Source of the DNA: CAJWKT01 sp964465375
Lineage (GTDB): Bacteria > Pseudomonadota > Gammaproteobacteria > Steroidobacterales > Rariloculaceae
NCBI GenBank assembly: GCA_964465375.1
Contig: CAYXIJ010000028.1
Location: forward strand, 1 to 25,529
Direction: 5' to 3'
DNA: 25,529 nt
Shown here piece after piece: positions 16,951-24,175 of the stretch. A program made the position numbers and the translations under genes. Under the pieces are notes generated by a model, which saw only the letters and a program-made list of their open reading frames with translations, was not told where the DNA came from and did no database searches. How positions within the stretch are numbered: position 1 is the stretch's first letter; each line of letters begins with the position of its first letter.

Positions 16951-18800
16951 ATAGATTCGTAAAAAAAAAGCAGAAAGAAGGGATAGGTACGTTTGATCCT
17001 AAGCCTCTTCTTAGGCACCTGACTCACCGTCCGGGTACCTACGAAATGATCAACAAAAAAGGTAGCATCATTTATGTTGGAAAGGCACGAGATCTAAGGC
17101 GCCGCGTTAGTGGTTATTTCTCGAGTCGCGCTAAAGACGCGAAGACAGTGGCATTGATTAAATTAGTGGCTGATATCCAGATTACTGTTACTCGAACAGA
17201 GACAGAAGCATTAATACTAGAGAGCAACTTAATTAAGGAGCACAAACCGCGGTTTAATGTTCTTTTGCGTGACGACAAAAGTTACCCTTATATTTACGTT
17301 ACGACTGATCATGATTTTCCTCGGCTTACATCTTATCGTGGGTCTCGCAAAAAAACGGGTCAGCTATTTGGCCCATACCCTAGCGCGGGCTCGGTTCGAG
17401 AGGGATTAAGCCAACTTCAAAAGTTATTTAAAATACGCCAGTGTGAGGATAGTTATTTTTCCAATCGTGCCCGCCCCTGTCTTCAGTACCAAATTCAGCG
17501 CTGCACTGCCCCTTGCGTTGGATTGATAGATAAGGAGGAATATCAACGTGATGTAGCGCACGCTATGCTTTTTCTTCGCGGGAAAAATCAAGCTGTTACA
17601 AATACCTTGGTGAAACGAATGGAGCAAGCATCTCGGGGGCAGGCATTTGAGCGGGCCGCTCAATATAGGGATCAGATAGCAGAGTTAAAACGGATAGAGG
17701 AGCATCAATTGGCAGCTCGAGCCAAGGGAGATTTCGATGTAGTTGGACTAATTGATTACGAAGGCGTTTATTGCCTATCGGTTATGTTTTTTCGTGCTGG
17801 ACGATTACTTGGAAATCGTAATCATTTTCCAAGAGTATCTAGGGGCGCAGACAAGGAAGAAGTGATGCGGGCTTTCTTGATGCAATATTACGCTTCCCAA
17901 AAAGCTCCTAAAGAAATACTAATTAGCCATTCAGTCTCAGAAGCCGCAATAATTCAAGGGGTACTCAGTGAGCGTGCGGGTTACCGCATTCTAATAAAGC
18001 ATCGGGTAAGGGGTGATCGCGCACGATGGGTTCGCATGGCAGTGACAAATGCAAAAAATGGCGTGGTTGTACGTTGTAGGTCCAGCGCTACTTTCGCGAA
18101 GCAGTTGAAAGAGCTTGGCAATAAGTTAGGCTTGAGTTTAGCGCCCAGCCGACTTGAGTGTTTTGATGTGAGTCACACAGGAGGTACTTCAACGGTAGCT
18201 TCTTGTGTCGTTTTCGGACCTGAGGGACCTATAAAGTCTGATTATCGACGTTTTAACATTTCAGATGTAAAGCCCGGGGATGATTATGGCGCATTGCGCC
18301 AAGCATTAGAGCGTAGATATAGGCGGATTAAGAATAGGGAGATGGCGATCCCAGATATACTGTTCATAGATGGTGGACGTGGACAACTTTCTTCGGCGGT
18401 GACGATTTTGGATAAATTACAAATAGCTAGTAGCATCTGCTTGGTGGGCGTTGCTAAGGGCCCCGAGCGCAGGCCGGGATATGAGCGTCTATATCTTGTC
18501 GGGCAGCAAGCACCGACATGTCTAGCCAGAAACTCATCTGCACTACATCTTATTCAGCAAATCAGGGACGAAGCTCACCGTTTTGCTATTGGGGGTCACC
18601 GGATGCGCAGAGGAAAAGATCAAATAGTGTCCAAGCTTGAAGAGATTCCAGGGCTAGGGCCAAAGAGACGCAGAGCTTTGCTTCGGCAGTTCGGCGGACT
18701 GCAAGCCGTGAAGCGGGCTGGCACTGATGACCTTTGCCGGGTTAAAGGCATTTCCCTAGGGCTCGCGGAGAATATCTATGAGTATTTTCACTCGGAGTAG
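16947..18800 (+). CDS. uvrC: UvrABC excinuclease subunit C
   Basis: Makes both incisions in nucleotide excision repair. The GIY-YIG nuclease domain begins at PGTYEM (29-34), with YVGKARDLRRRV following. A UVR motif for UvrB contact is near 215-240 (QAFERAAQYRDQIAEL). The RNase H-like C-terminal nuclease has ECFDVSHTGGTSTVASCVVF and DILFIDGGRGQL, with AHRFAIGGHR after it, and a tandem helix-hairpin-helix (EEIPGLGPKRRRALLRQFGG) ends the protein. At 617 residues it is typical (Escherichia 610). The GTG start overlaps the glycosylase stop as GTGA, giving translational coupling. pgsA begins 2 bases after its stop, the normal gammaproteobacterial uvrC-pgsA order. Confidence 0.97.
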   Translation: MNRFVKKKQKEGIGTFDPKPLLRHLTHRPGTYEMINKKGSIIYVGKARDLRRRVSGYFSSRAKDAKTVALIKLVADIQITVTRTETEALILESNLIKEHKPRFNVLLRDDKSYPYIYVTTDHDFPRLTSYRGSRKKTGQLFGPYPSAGSVREGLSQLQKLFKIRQCEDSYFSNRARPCLQYQIQRCTAPCVGLIDKEEYQRDVAHAMLFLRGKNQAVTNTLVKRMEQASRGQAFERAAQYRDQIAELKRIEEHQLAARAKGDFDVVGLIDYEGVYCLSVMFFRAGRLLGNRNHFPRVSRGADKEEVMRAFLMQYYASQKAPKEILISHSVSEAAIIQGVLSERAGYRILIKHRVRGDRARWVRMAVTNAKNGVVVRCRSSATFAKQLKELGNKLGLSLAPSRLECFDVSHTGGTSTVASCVVFGPEGPIKSDYRRFNISDVKPGDDYGALRQALERRYRRIKNREMAIPDILFIDGGRGQLSSAVTILDKLQIASSICLVGVAKGPERRPGYERLYLVGQQAPTCLARNSSALHLIQQIRDEAHRFAIGGHRMRRGKDQIVSKLEEIPGLGPKRRRALLRQFGGLQAVKRAGTDDLCRVKGISLGLAENIYEYFHSE

Positions 18801-18802
18801 TT

Positions 18803-19363
18803 GTGCAATTTAATATTCCAAACACCCTGACTATTTTTCGTATTATCGCGATACCTCTTATCGTATTTGTGTTTTTTTTGCCCGTGAGTTGGGCTCGTCC
18901 GTTGTCAGGTTGTTTTTTTGTTTTGGCTGGTATTACCGATTGGCTGGATGGTTATTTGGCTAGACGACTAGGCCAGACTTCAAAATTTGGCGCATTTCTG
19001 GACCCCGTAGCCGATAAATTAATTATTTCTACTGCGTTAGTATTATTGGTTCAGTCGGATCCCCAGATCATTTTCTCAATGATTGCGGTAATAATCATAG
19101 GACGTGAAATAGCTGTATCTGCACTCCGGGAGTGGATGGCGGAACTGGGAGAGCGCGGACAAGTGGCTGTTACCTTTTTCGGGAAGTGGAAAACAACTGT
19201 GCAAATGATTGGAATAAGTCTAATGCTTTATCAGGAGGATCTTTTTGGGGTACCAACTTACACGATTGGTACCGCATTCATGTTTGTGGCCGCAGGGCTC
19301 ACGCTTTGGTCTATGATTGATTATCTAAGAGCAGCATGGCCTGTTATGACTAAACGAGACTAA
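18803..19363 (+). CDS. pgsA: CDP-diacylglycerol--glycerol-3-phosphate 3-phosphatidyltransferase
   Basis: Makes phosphatidylglycerophosphate, the first committed step to phosphatidylglycerol and cardiolipin, in the inner membrane. The CDP-alcohol phosphotransferase motif is complete: D46-x2-D49-G-x2-A-R, then G63-x3-D67-x3-D71 (DWLDGYLARR, GAFLDPVADK). Several hydrophobic membrane segments and a length of 186 residues fit PgsA (Escherichia 182). The start is GTG 18803 with GGAG five bases upstream, inside the uvrC stop region. It is the last gene of the four-gene unit, and a small hairpin with a T7 run follows. Confidence 0.96.
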   Translation: MQFNIPNTLTIFRIIAIPLIVFVFFLPVSWARPLSGCFFVLAGITDWLDGYLARRLGQTSKFGAFLDPVADKLIISTALVLLVQSDPQIIFSMIAVIIIGREIAVSALREWMAELGERGQVAVTFFGKWKTTVQMIGISLMLYQEDLFGVPTYTIGTAFMFVAAGLTLWSMIDYLRAAWPVMTKRD

Positions 19364-19379
19364 TAGTTTGTGATAGTTG

Positions 19380-19401
19380 CGATTATCGATAACGTTTTTT
19401 T
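19380..19401 (+). terminator. Weak intrinsic terminator after pgsA
   Basis: A short stem (CG-TTA / TAA-CG with one bulged A and a TCGA loop) is followed directly by seven T. It sits 16 bases after the pgsA stop, where the four-gene transcript should end. The stem is weak. Confidence 0.35.
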
Positions 19402-19461
19402 ACTCCAAACTTGATAGATTAAAAATTTAGGGCGACTGTTTTTTAGAGAAATTTTATGATC

Positions 19462-19517
19462 GATTTTATGTGATTATTGTTACAAACAATTACCCTAGGT
19501 CCTCATGATTTTATGTG
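19462..19517. repeat. Direct repeats around a palindrome in the pgsA/thioesterase gap
   Basis: The 11-mer GATTTTATGTG occurs at 19462-19472 and 19507-19517. Between them, at 19476-19490, lies the perfect palindrome ATTGTT-ACA-AACAAT. The region is AT-rich and between convergent genes, so this could be an operator-like site, a transcript end, or chance in AT-rich DNA. Confidence 0.35.
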
Positions 19518-19531
19518 CAAATCATAATTTT

Positions 19532-20002
19532 TTATATTCCCATCCAGGAAGAAGAAACCTTTACTGCCTCTGCTTCCCCTTGCACACATAGCTCATCGTC
19601 CGCAGTTAAATCGCAGGCTACTATGAGACGTTCTTTGGCCATACTTTTAACGGTAGCCTTCATTTGCAGTCTTGCATCAATGGAAACAGGACGGCGATAG
19701 TGGAGATTTAATTTTCCTGTGGCAAAACAAAGGAGAGGATTGGAGCCTATTTTTCTATTTTCATTAAAATAGGCAGCAGCCGTTGCTGTGCAGATACAGT
19801 GGCAATCAATAATAGTTGAAATTATCCCACCATTTACGAAATGCTTTGGTCCAGCACTGTGCCATGGCTTAGGAAAAAAAACAGCGTAGCTTGGTCCGGT
19901 TCCCGACCAATAACTCTTGAGCTGAAGGCCGGATTCATTTTTGGGGCCACACCCAAAACAATTATTGTGTGGTATCAGATCTTGAAGGGCGCAATCTCCC
20001 AC
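19532..20002 (-). CDS. Hotdog-fold thioesterase (PaaI/THEM4-like)
   Basis: A 156-residue single-domain hotdog protein, probably an acyl-CoA thioesterase. The motif H54-FVNGG-IISTIID (54-66) matches the family H-x-G-G-x-(8)-D helix segment with its active-site region, and KLNLHYRRPVSIDARL is the typical later strand pair. The N-terminal HNNCFGCGPKNESGLQL, with CxxC spacing, is common in this subgroup. The only possible start is GTG 20002, since TAG lies directly before it. The ribosome binding site is weak. The substrate cannot be inferred. It is convergent with pgsA and downstream of the RRM gene on the same strand. Confidence 0.8.
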   Translation of the reverse strand: MGDCALQDLIPHNNCFGCGPKNESGLQLKSYWSGTGPSYAVFFPKPWHSAGPKHFVNGGIISTIIDCHCICTATAAAYFNENRKIGSNPLLCFATGKLNLHYRRPVSIDARLQMKATVKSMAKERLIVACDLTADDELCVQGEAEAVKVSSSWMGI

Positions 20003-20062
20003 CTATAGAGCTCCACTATACGTTAGATTTCTATTTCATATTAGTAAGTACAGACATCCCGT

Positions 20063-20078
20063 GGCCGAAAAGACGGCC
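20063..20078 (-). other. GC-rich hairpin downstream of the RRM gene
   Basis: GGCCG / CGGCC with a six-base loop, conspicuous in AT-rich surroundings, lies about 70 bases after the RRM stop on its strand. No T-run follows in either direction. It could end or protect the RRM mRNA, or belong to the leader of the thioesterase gene. Confidence 0.3.
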
Positions 20079-20145
20079 TGCGCTACCAACAGAAAGGGAA
20101 TTTATTTAGGGGAAATAAGGAAAGTTAATTTACAACCCTAAATGC

Positions 20146-20466
20146 CTACCAGCGATTGCCTCCACCGCCATCACCGTAATTATCTCGGCCACCGCCATAA
20201 CCACCAGATCTTTTGTTTTCCCGTGGCCTAGCTTCATTGACCTTCATTGGCCTGCCTTCATAATCGGTTCCATTAAGACCGTCAATTGCGGCTTGAGCCT
20301 CCGCGTCACTTGCCATCTCAACAAAGCCAAAGCCTTTGCTTCGACCAGTGTTCCGATCCGAAATAACATTTGCCGACTCAACAGTTCCAAATTCTCCAAA
20401 CTTATCCGAAAGATCCTGTTCACCTGCACTGTAAGGCAAATTTCCAACATACAACTTCCTACCCAC
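20146..20466 (-). CDS. Glycine-rich RRM RNA-binding protein
   Basis: A 106-residue protein with one RNA recognition motif. RNP2 is LYVGNL (5-10), RNP1 is KGFGFVEM (44-51) and the GRPMKVNEARP end of the fold is present. It is followed by an arginine/glycine-rich disordered tail (about 88-106). The architecture matches the cold-induced Rbp proteins of cyanobacteria and many proteobacteria, thought to bind or chaperone mRNA. The GTG start (20466) has a strong AAGGAG five bases upstream. The AT-rich upstream DNA could hold a long leader, as cold-shock genes often have. That regulation is an inference. Confidence 0.92.
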   Translation of the reverse strand: MGRKLYVGNLPYSAGEQDLSDKFGEFGTVESANVISDRNTGRSKGFGFVEMASDAEAQAAIDGLNGTDYEGRPMKVNEARPRENKRSGGYGGGRDNYGDGGGGNRW

Positions 20467-20842
20467 GATATCTCCTTAATGATATAGACCACACTAAACG
20501 CATATATAAAAAAATTATTATTAGTTTATGCAGTGGCCAAGAATGGTTAACAACCCCATTATATATTGAAAAAGATCAACTTAGCACGCGTATATACAAA
20601 AAAACTTAAGGCTGGGAAAAAATTTTACAAAAAAATACACGGTTATTTTGGCTTCTAAGTGGGGACTAAGCATTTAAATTAAGACTGAAAGAATCATTTA
20701 GATCAGCTAGGATTGGTATCACTAAAGGGCAAATTGACATTAAATGCCCAAAATTTGCAATCGAATCTAATATAGCGGTAGCTCGGCTTTGCGCTGAGGA
20801 ATATTATAAGCTAGCCGTGTAAGGTATTGATTGAAATATGGT
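20467..20842. other. AT-rich intergenic region between divergent RRM gene and tRNA-Gly
   Basis: There are 376 bases without a convincing gene; short frames here have no ribosome binding site or recognisable protein. It must hold the promoter and leader of the RRM gene (minus) and the tRNA promoter (plus). A TTGACA at 20734-20739 looks like a -35 box, but no -10 box lies 16-18 bases after it. Confidence 0.6.
20802..20810 (+). promoter_or_regulatory. Possible -10 region of the tRNA-Gly promoter
   Basis: TATTATAAG followed by the GC-rich CTAGCCG ends about 32 bases before the tRNA. A GC-rich discriminator is usual for stable-RNA promoters. No clear -35 is seen. Confidence 0.3.
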
Positions 20843-20918
20843 GCGGGAATAGCTCAGCTGGTAGAGCACAACCTTGCCAAGGTTGGGGTCGCGGGTTCGA
20901 GTCCCGTTTCCCGCTCCA
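20843..20918 (+). tRNA. tRNA-Gly (anticodon GCC)
   Basis: A full cloverleaf is visible. The acceptor stem GCGGGAA pairs with TTCCCGC, and the D stem GCTC pairs with GAGC. The anticodon stem CAACC/GGTTG has loop TTGCCAA, with GCC at 20876-20878. The T arm is GCGGG-TTCGAGT-CCCGT, with one G-T pair. Discriminator T is followed by encoded CCA. It reads glycine codons GGC and GGU. In many gammaproteobacteria tRNA-Gly follows pgsA directly; here two minus-strand genes separate them and no tRNA-Cys or tRNA-Leu follows. Confidence 0.97.
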
Positions 20919-21008
20919 CTTTACAAGCATTTCATCGGAACATAGGAATTGACTTAATTTTTAGCCAATGTTTTTGATGTAATTTATTTTCGTAAAAATT
21001 TGACCTAG

Positions 21009-21740
21009 ATGGCAACGAGAATGGCTACAAGGATCAACTGTGATATGGGAGAAAGTTTTGGCCTTTATCGCTTAGGGGATGATAAGGCTGTCATGCCATT
21101 TATTACTGAGGCCAATGTAGCATGCGGTTTTCATGGGTCAGACCCCAATCATATGCGCAATACTGTAGAGCTAGCAAAGAATAGTCGCGTAAAAGTGGGG
21201 GCTCATTTTTCATTGCCTGATCTTGCGGGATTTGGTCGGCGCGAGATGAAGATTGATCGCGAGGAAATGGCGAACATCATTACTTATCAAGTGGGGGCAC
21301 TGAAGGGTTTTTTGGATATGGCTGATATGAGATTAAGCCATCTAAAGCCGCACGGAGCGCTTTATGGAATGGCAGCAAAACAGGAACACATTGCTCATGC
21401 AGTTGCAGATGTTGGTACATATTTTAAAGTCCCTGTTTTTGGATTAGCTGGCACTTTGCATGAAAAAATTTATACGGATCGAGGGCTTGAGTTTGTATCG
21501 GAGTTCTATGCAGACCTTTTATACGACAATGATGGGAGCTTAATTATTACCCGGGAACACAATGCAGTTGACCCTACAGATGCAGCATCACGATGTTTGC
21601 GTGCCAGAAAGGACGGGTTGACGCAAACTATTGGGGGTGTAGATATACCGGTACGAGCTGAAACCATTTGCATTCACTCCGATACCCCGAACGTTGTTGA
21701 AGTTGCCCGTGCCGTACATGAGGCATTAAAAAATCAATGA
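21009..21740 (+). CDS. LamB/YcsF family protein (divergent PxpA-like 5-oxoprolinase subunit)
   Basis: A 243-residue deacetylase-like barrel protein of the LamB/YcsF family, whose characterised member PxpA opens 5-oxoproline together with PxpBC. Family landmarks are INCDMGES (D12), ANVACGFHGSDP (H42), VGAHFSLPDLAGFGRR (H66), HLKPHGALYG (H115) and ICIHSDTPN. Two normally constant places differ: FADR is here YADL (L170 in place of Arg), and HGDTP is HSDTP. No pxpB or pxpC is adjacent. It may therefore have another substrate, or work with partners encoded elsewhere. ATG 21009 and ATG 21021 are both possible starts, and neither has a clear ribosome binding site. A hydrolase and a MetE-like gene follow on the same strand. 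Confidence 0.85.
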   Translation: MATRMATRINCDMGESFGLYRLGDDKAVMPFITEANVACGFHGSDPNHMRNTVELAKNSRVKVGAHFSLPDLAGFGRREMKIDREEMANIITYQVGALKGFLDMADMRLSHLKPHGALYGMAAKQEHIAHAVADVGTYFKVPVFGLAGTLHEKIYTDRGLEFVSEFYADLLYDNDGSLIITREHNAVDPTDAASRCLRARKDGLTQTIGGVDIPVRAETICIHSDTPNVVEVARAVHEALKNQ

Positions 21741-21802
21741 GTAATCCGGTCTGTTTAAATGCCTACCTGATAAACTGAAGGCGAATAAGGAGAAGGCGTG
21801 TA

Positions 21803-22522
21803 ATGAAAAAATCAAATGCTCGAAATTATGTACTAGTTCATGGTGCATGGCATGGGGGCTGGGTGTGGCGCCAGGTTGCAGATGTTCTTCGTGCGATAGG
21901 GCATACAGTAACAACTCCAACTCTGACAGGACTCGGAGAGAGAAGGCACCTTGTCTCTCAGCAACCTGATCTTCTTATGCATGTAGAGGATGTAGTCGCA
22001 AATATACATTTGGAAGGACTGAGCAACATCGTTCTCGTTGGTTGGAGTTATGGTGGTATGGTCATTTCAGGTGTACTCGAAAAGATTCAGGAGGATGTTG
22101 CTTCTATGGTTTACCTTGATGCATTTATGCCGGAAAAGGGTCAGGCGGTGATAGATTGTGTTGAACCGGCTGCCGCGGGAGTGTTTCAGGGTTTTGTAGA
22201 TCAGGAAAAAGACATTCCGCCGATCATTCCGTTAGAAGTTTTTGGCGTGGATGAGCCGGCTGTACGTGAATTTGTGAACCCGCGTCTGGTCCCGCAACCA
22301 TTCAGAACCTTTGTTCAGCCATCGACAGCGTTGATTGAGCGTCCTTCGGGTATCCCTCATACCTACATACGTTGTTCAGGTTTTCCGGAACCGTCGCTAG
22401 ATGCATTCTTAGCCTCCGCCCAAGGCGATTCAAAATTTGATGCCCACGTAATGGATACTAGTCATTTAGCGATGCTTACGGATCCGCAGGGACTAAGCGA
22501 GATACTCGCGAGCGCTGAGTAA
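21803..22522 (+). CDS. Alpha/beta hydrolase (EstC / plant esterase-like)
   Basis: A 239-residue single-domain alpha/beta hydrolase. The oxyanion region VLVHGAWHGGWVW (10-22) and the nucleophile elbow GWSYGG with S82 are clear. A catalytic histidine is likely at H221 (DTSHLAMLTDP), which matches the plant methylesterase/hydroxynitrile-lyase-like bacterial esterases. The acid residue is less clear: the usual TYI-x-C stretch reads TYIRCSGFPEPS. ATG 21803 has AGGAG upstream. It lies 62 bases after the LamB/YcsF gene and 24 before the MetE-like gene, so the three are probably cotranscribed. The substrate is unknown, likely a small ester or amide. Confidence 0.85.
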   Translation: MKKSNARNYVLVHGAWHGGWVWRQVADVLRAIGHTVTTPTLTGLGERRHLVSQQPDLLMHVEDVVANIHLEGLSNIVLVGWSYGGMVISGVLEKIQEDVASMVYLDAFMPEKGQAVIDCVEPAAAGVFQGFVDQEKDIPPIIPLEVFGVDEPAVREFVNPRLVPQPFRTFVQPSTALIERPSGIPHTYIRCSGFPEPSLDAFLASAQGDSKFDAHVMDTSHLAMLTDPQGLSEILASAE

Positions 22523-22546
22523 AGAAATGAGGAATTGCAGAGCCAT

Positions 22547-23713
22547 ATGAGTAAGTTAAAAAAACATTTGAAATCTAATGTGTCGTGTAATGCCCCTTAC
22601 AGGGCAGATCATGTGGGGAGCTTACTGAGACCGCAAGTTGTTCACGATGCCCGGAAGCGCTATAACGCCACTTCGGTGGGTCCTGACGGGTTTACCACGA
22701 CCGACGAGCTACGCTCCATCGAGGATGAGGCTATAAGGGACGCCGTCGAATTACAGGAGAGTTTGGGCCTTCTGGCTGTGACAGACGGGGAGTATCGGCG
22801 ATGGTTTTGGCATTTTGATTTTATGGGCGCATTAACGGGAATGGAGTTGGTTGAACGCGAAGAAGGTGTTCAGTTTCATGGAGTTCAGATCCCCCCGATA
22901 CATCCAACCATTACGGAGCGTATCGATTTTCCAGATAATCATCCTATGCTGGATCATTTTCGTTATCTTGCGTCCGTTTCCAGTGTTCAGCCAAAGATTT
23001 CGATTCCTGGGCCGAGTTGTGGTCATTTTCGGGTAGCGAATGAAGATATTGCTCCTCCGGAGTATAGAGACGTAGAGGTATTATTTTCAGACTTGAGCAA
23101 AGCTTACGCAAAAGCCGTCAAAGCGTTTTATGAGGCTGGTTGCCGTTATTTGCAAATGGACGACATCTTCTTTGCCTATCTTTGCGACCCAGGCCAACGA
23201 GAACGCAAGAAAGCAGAGGGATTTGACCCAGACTGGCTTATTACCCAATACGCAAAAGTACTGCACGATGCTATCGTGGATCGACCCGATGACATGGTCA
23301 TCGGCATGCATCTTTGTCGGGGTAACTTTAGATCCACGTGGGCAGTTGAGGGCGCTTACGATTTAGCAGCGGATGCTGTTTTTAACCAAACTGATGTAGA
23401 TGTTTATTTCATGGAGTATGACAGTGAGCGGGCCGGGAGTCTTCATCCTTTGAGATTGCTACCGAAGGGAAAAAAACGCGTTATGGCAGGATTTATCACC
23501 ACAAAGGACGGAGCACTTGAATCACTTGATGCTATGAAAGTTCGATTTGAAGAGGCTTCACAGTTTGTTGATATTGATCAACTTGGAATTGCTCCGCAAT
23601 GTGGCTTTGCCTCAACAGAAGAAGGCAATATGCTTTCAGAGGACCAACAGAAATGTAAGCTTGAGCTAGTTGTTAAGACGGCGGAAGCTATCTGGGGCGG
23701 AGTTGATATGTAG
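22547..23713 (+). CDS. Stand-alone MetE catalytic-domain protein (YxjG/COG0620-type methyltransferase)
   Basis: A 388-residue protein homologous to the C-terminal half of cobalamin-independent methionine synthase, without the N-terminal half. The opening PYRADHVGSLLRP, then TDGEYRRWFWHFDF, QMDDIFFAYL and AGFITTKDGALE, are typical of the YxjG/YxjH-like group. A MetE-type zinc site seems complete: H255 and C257 (GMHLCRGN), E290 (FMEYD) and C352 (PQCGFAS). Members move methyl or alkyl groups to or from thiols. Epoxyalkane:coenzyme M transferase belongs to the same superfamily, so methionine synthesis is not assured. The frame opens at TTG 22535, but ATG 22547 is the better start. Confidence 0.85.
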   Translation: MSKLKKHLKSNVSCNAPYRADHVGSLLRPQVVHDARKRYNATSVGPDGFTTTDELRSIEDEAIRDAVELQESLGLLAVTDGEYRRWFWHFDFMGALTGMELVEREEGVQFHGVQIPPIHPTITERIDFPDNHPMLDHFRYLASVSSVQPKISIPGPSCGHFRVANEDIAPPEYRDVEVLFSDLSKAYAKAVKAFYEAGCRYLQMDDIFFAYLCDPGQRERKKAEGFDPDWLITQYAKVLHDAIVDRPDDMVIGMHLCRGNFRSTWAVEGAYDLAADAVFNQTDVDVYFMEYDSERAGSLHPLRLLPKGKKRVMAGFITTKDGALESLDAMKVRFEEASQFVDIDQLGIAPQCGFASTEEGNMLSEDQQKCKLELVVKTAEAIWGGVDM

Positions 23714-23752
23714 ACTCCTGTGAGTATCGCTTTCTAAACTCGCAGCAGGTGG

Positions 23753-24175
23753 CTAGTTGGCTTGGGTCCGCCCCCCCATACCTCTACCCATACCTCTACC
23801 CATACCCACGGGCGTTAGGTTAAAGGAACGTCCATCTTTGAGCGTTAATTTTCGTGCACGCATTGCATTTGATCCATCACGCGCTAACCACCCTAAGACG
23901 GTTATTTCATCACCGGCGACAATAGTTTCTGAGTCAAGACCATTATTTTGCGCAACTCTGGGGGCAGCGGTAGGTAATATCCAGTTTTCAGTTTTCCCTT
24001 GATCATTCTCAACATCCAAAAAAATTTCAAGGTGGGGATTTTTCCATTCGAAACCGGTAACTGTGCCCTCCATGGAAACTTCCCGTGCATTATCAAAGCG
24101 TAGGCGATAATTATGATGAGCAAGCAAGGGCAGACTTAGAAAGAATGCAGAAAGAAAAATTAATTTTTTAGGCAT
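23753..24175 (-). CDS. Secreted DUF6152 family protein
   Basis: A 140-residue protein with a signal peptide (about 1-19, cleavage near LLA-HH). A small beta domain follows: AHHNYRLRFDN, VSMEGTVTGFEWKNPH, GDEITVLGWLARDGSNAMRARKLTLKDGR. This matches DUF6152, periplasmic proteins of unknown function with a mature N-terminus starting in histidines (a possible metal site). The C-terminus is a Gly-Met-Gly-Arg repeat encoded by a 12-bp tandem repeat. ATG 24175 has no obvious ribosome binding site. It lies downstream of the beta-propeller gene on the same strand with 194 AT-rich bases between. Confidence 0.82.
   Translation of the reverse strand: MPKKLIFLSAFFLSLPLLAHHNYRLRFDNAREVSMEGTVTGFEWKNPHLEIFLDVENDQGKTENWILPTAAPRVAQNNGLDSETIVAGDEITVLGWLARDGSNAMRARKLTLKDGRSFNLTPVGMGRGMGRGMGGRTQAN
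23776..23806. repeat. 12-bp tandem repeat in the DUF6152 gene
   Basis: The unit CCATACCTCTAC is present 2.6 times without mismatch, encoding the repeating GRGM of the protein tail. A run of seven C at 23771-23777 touches its left end. The length could vary between strains in frame by four residues per unit. Confidence 0.85.

Noticed and set aside
20734..20739. TTGACA as a promoter -35 box for tRNA-Gly
   Set aside because: No -10-like hexamer lies 16-18 bases downstream, and it is about 100 bases from the tRNA.
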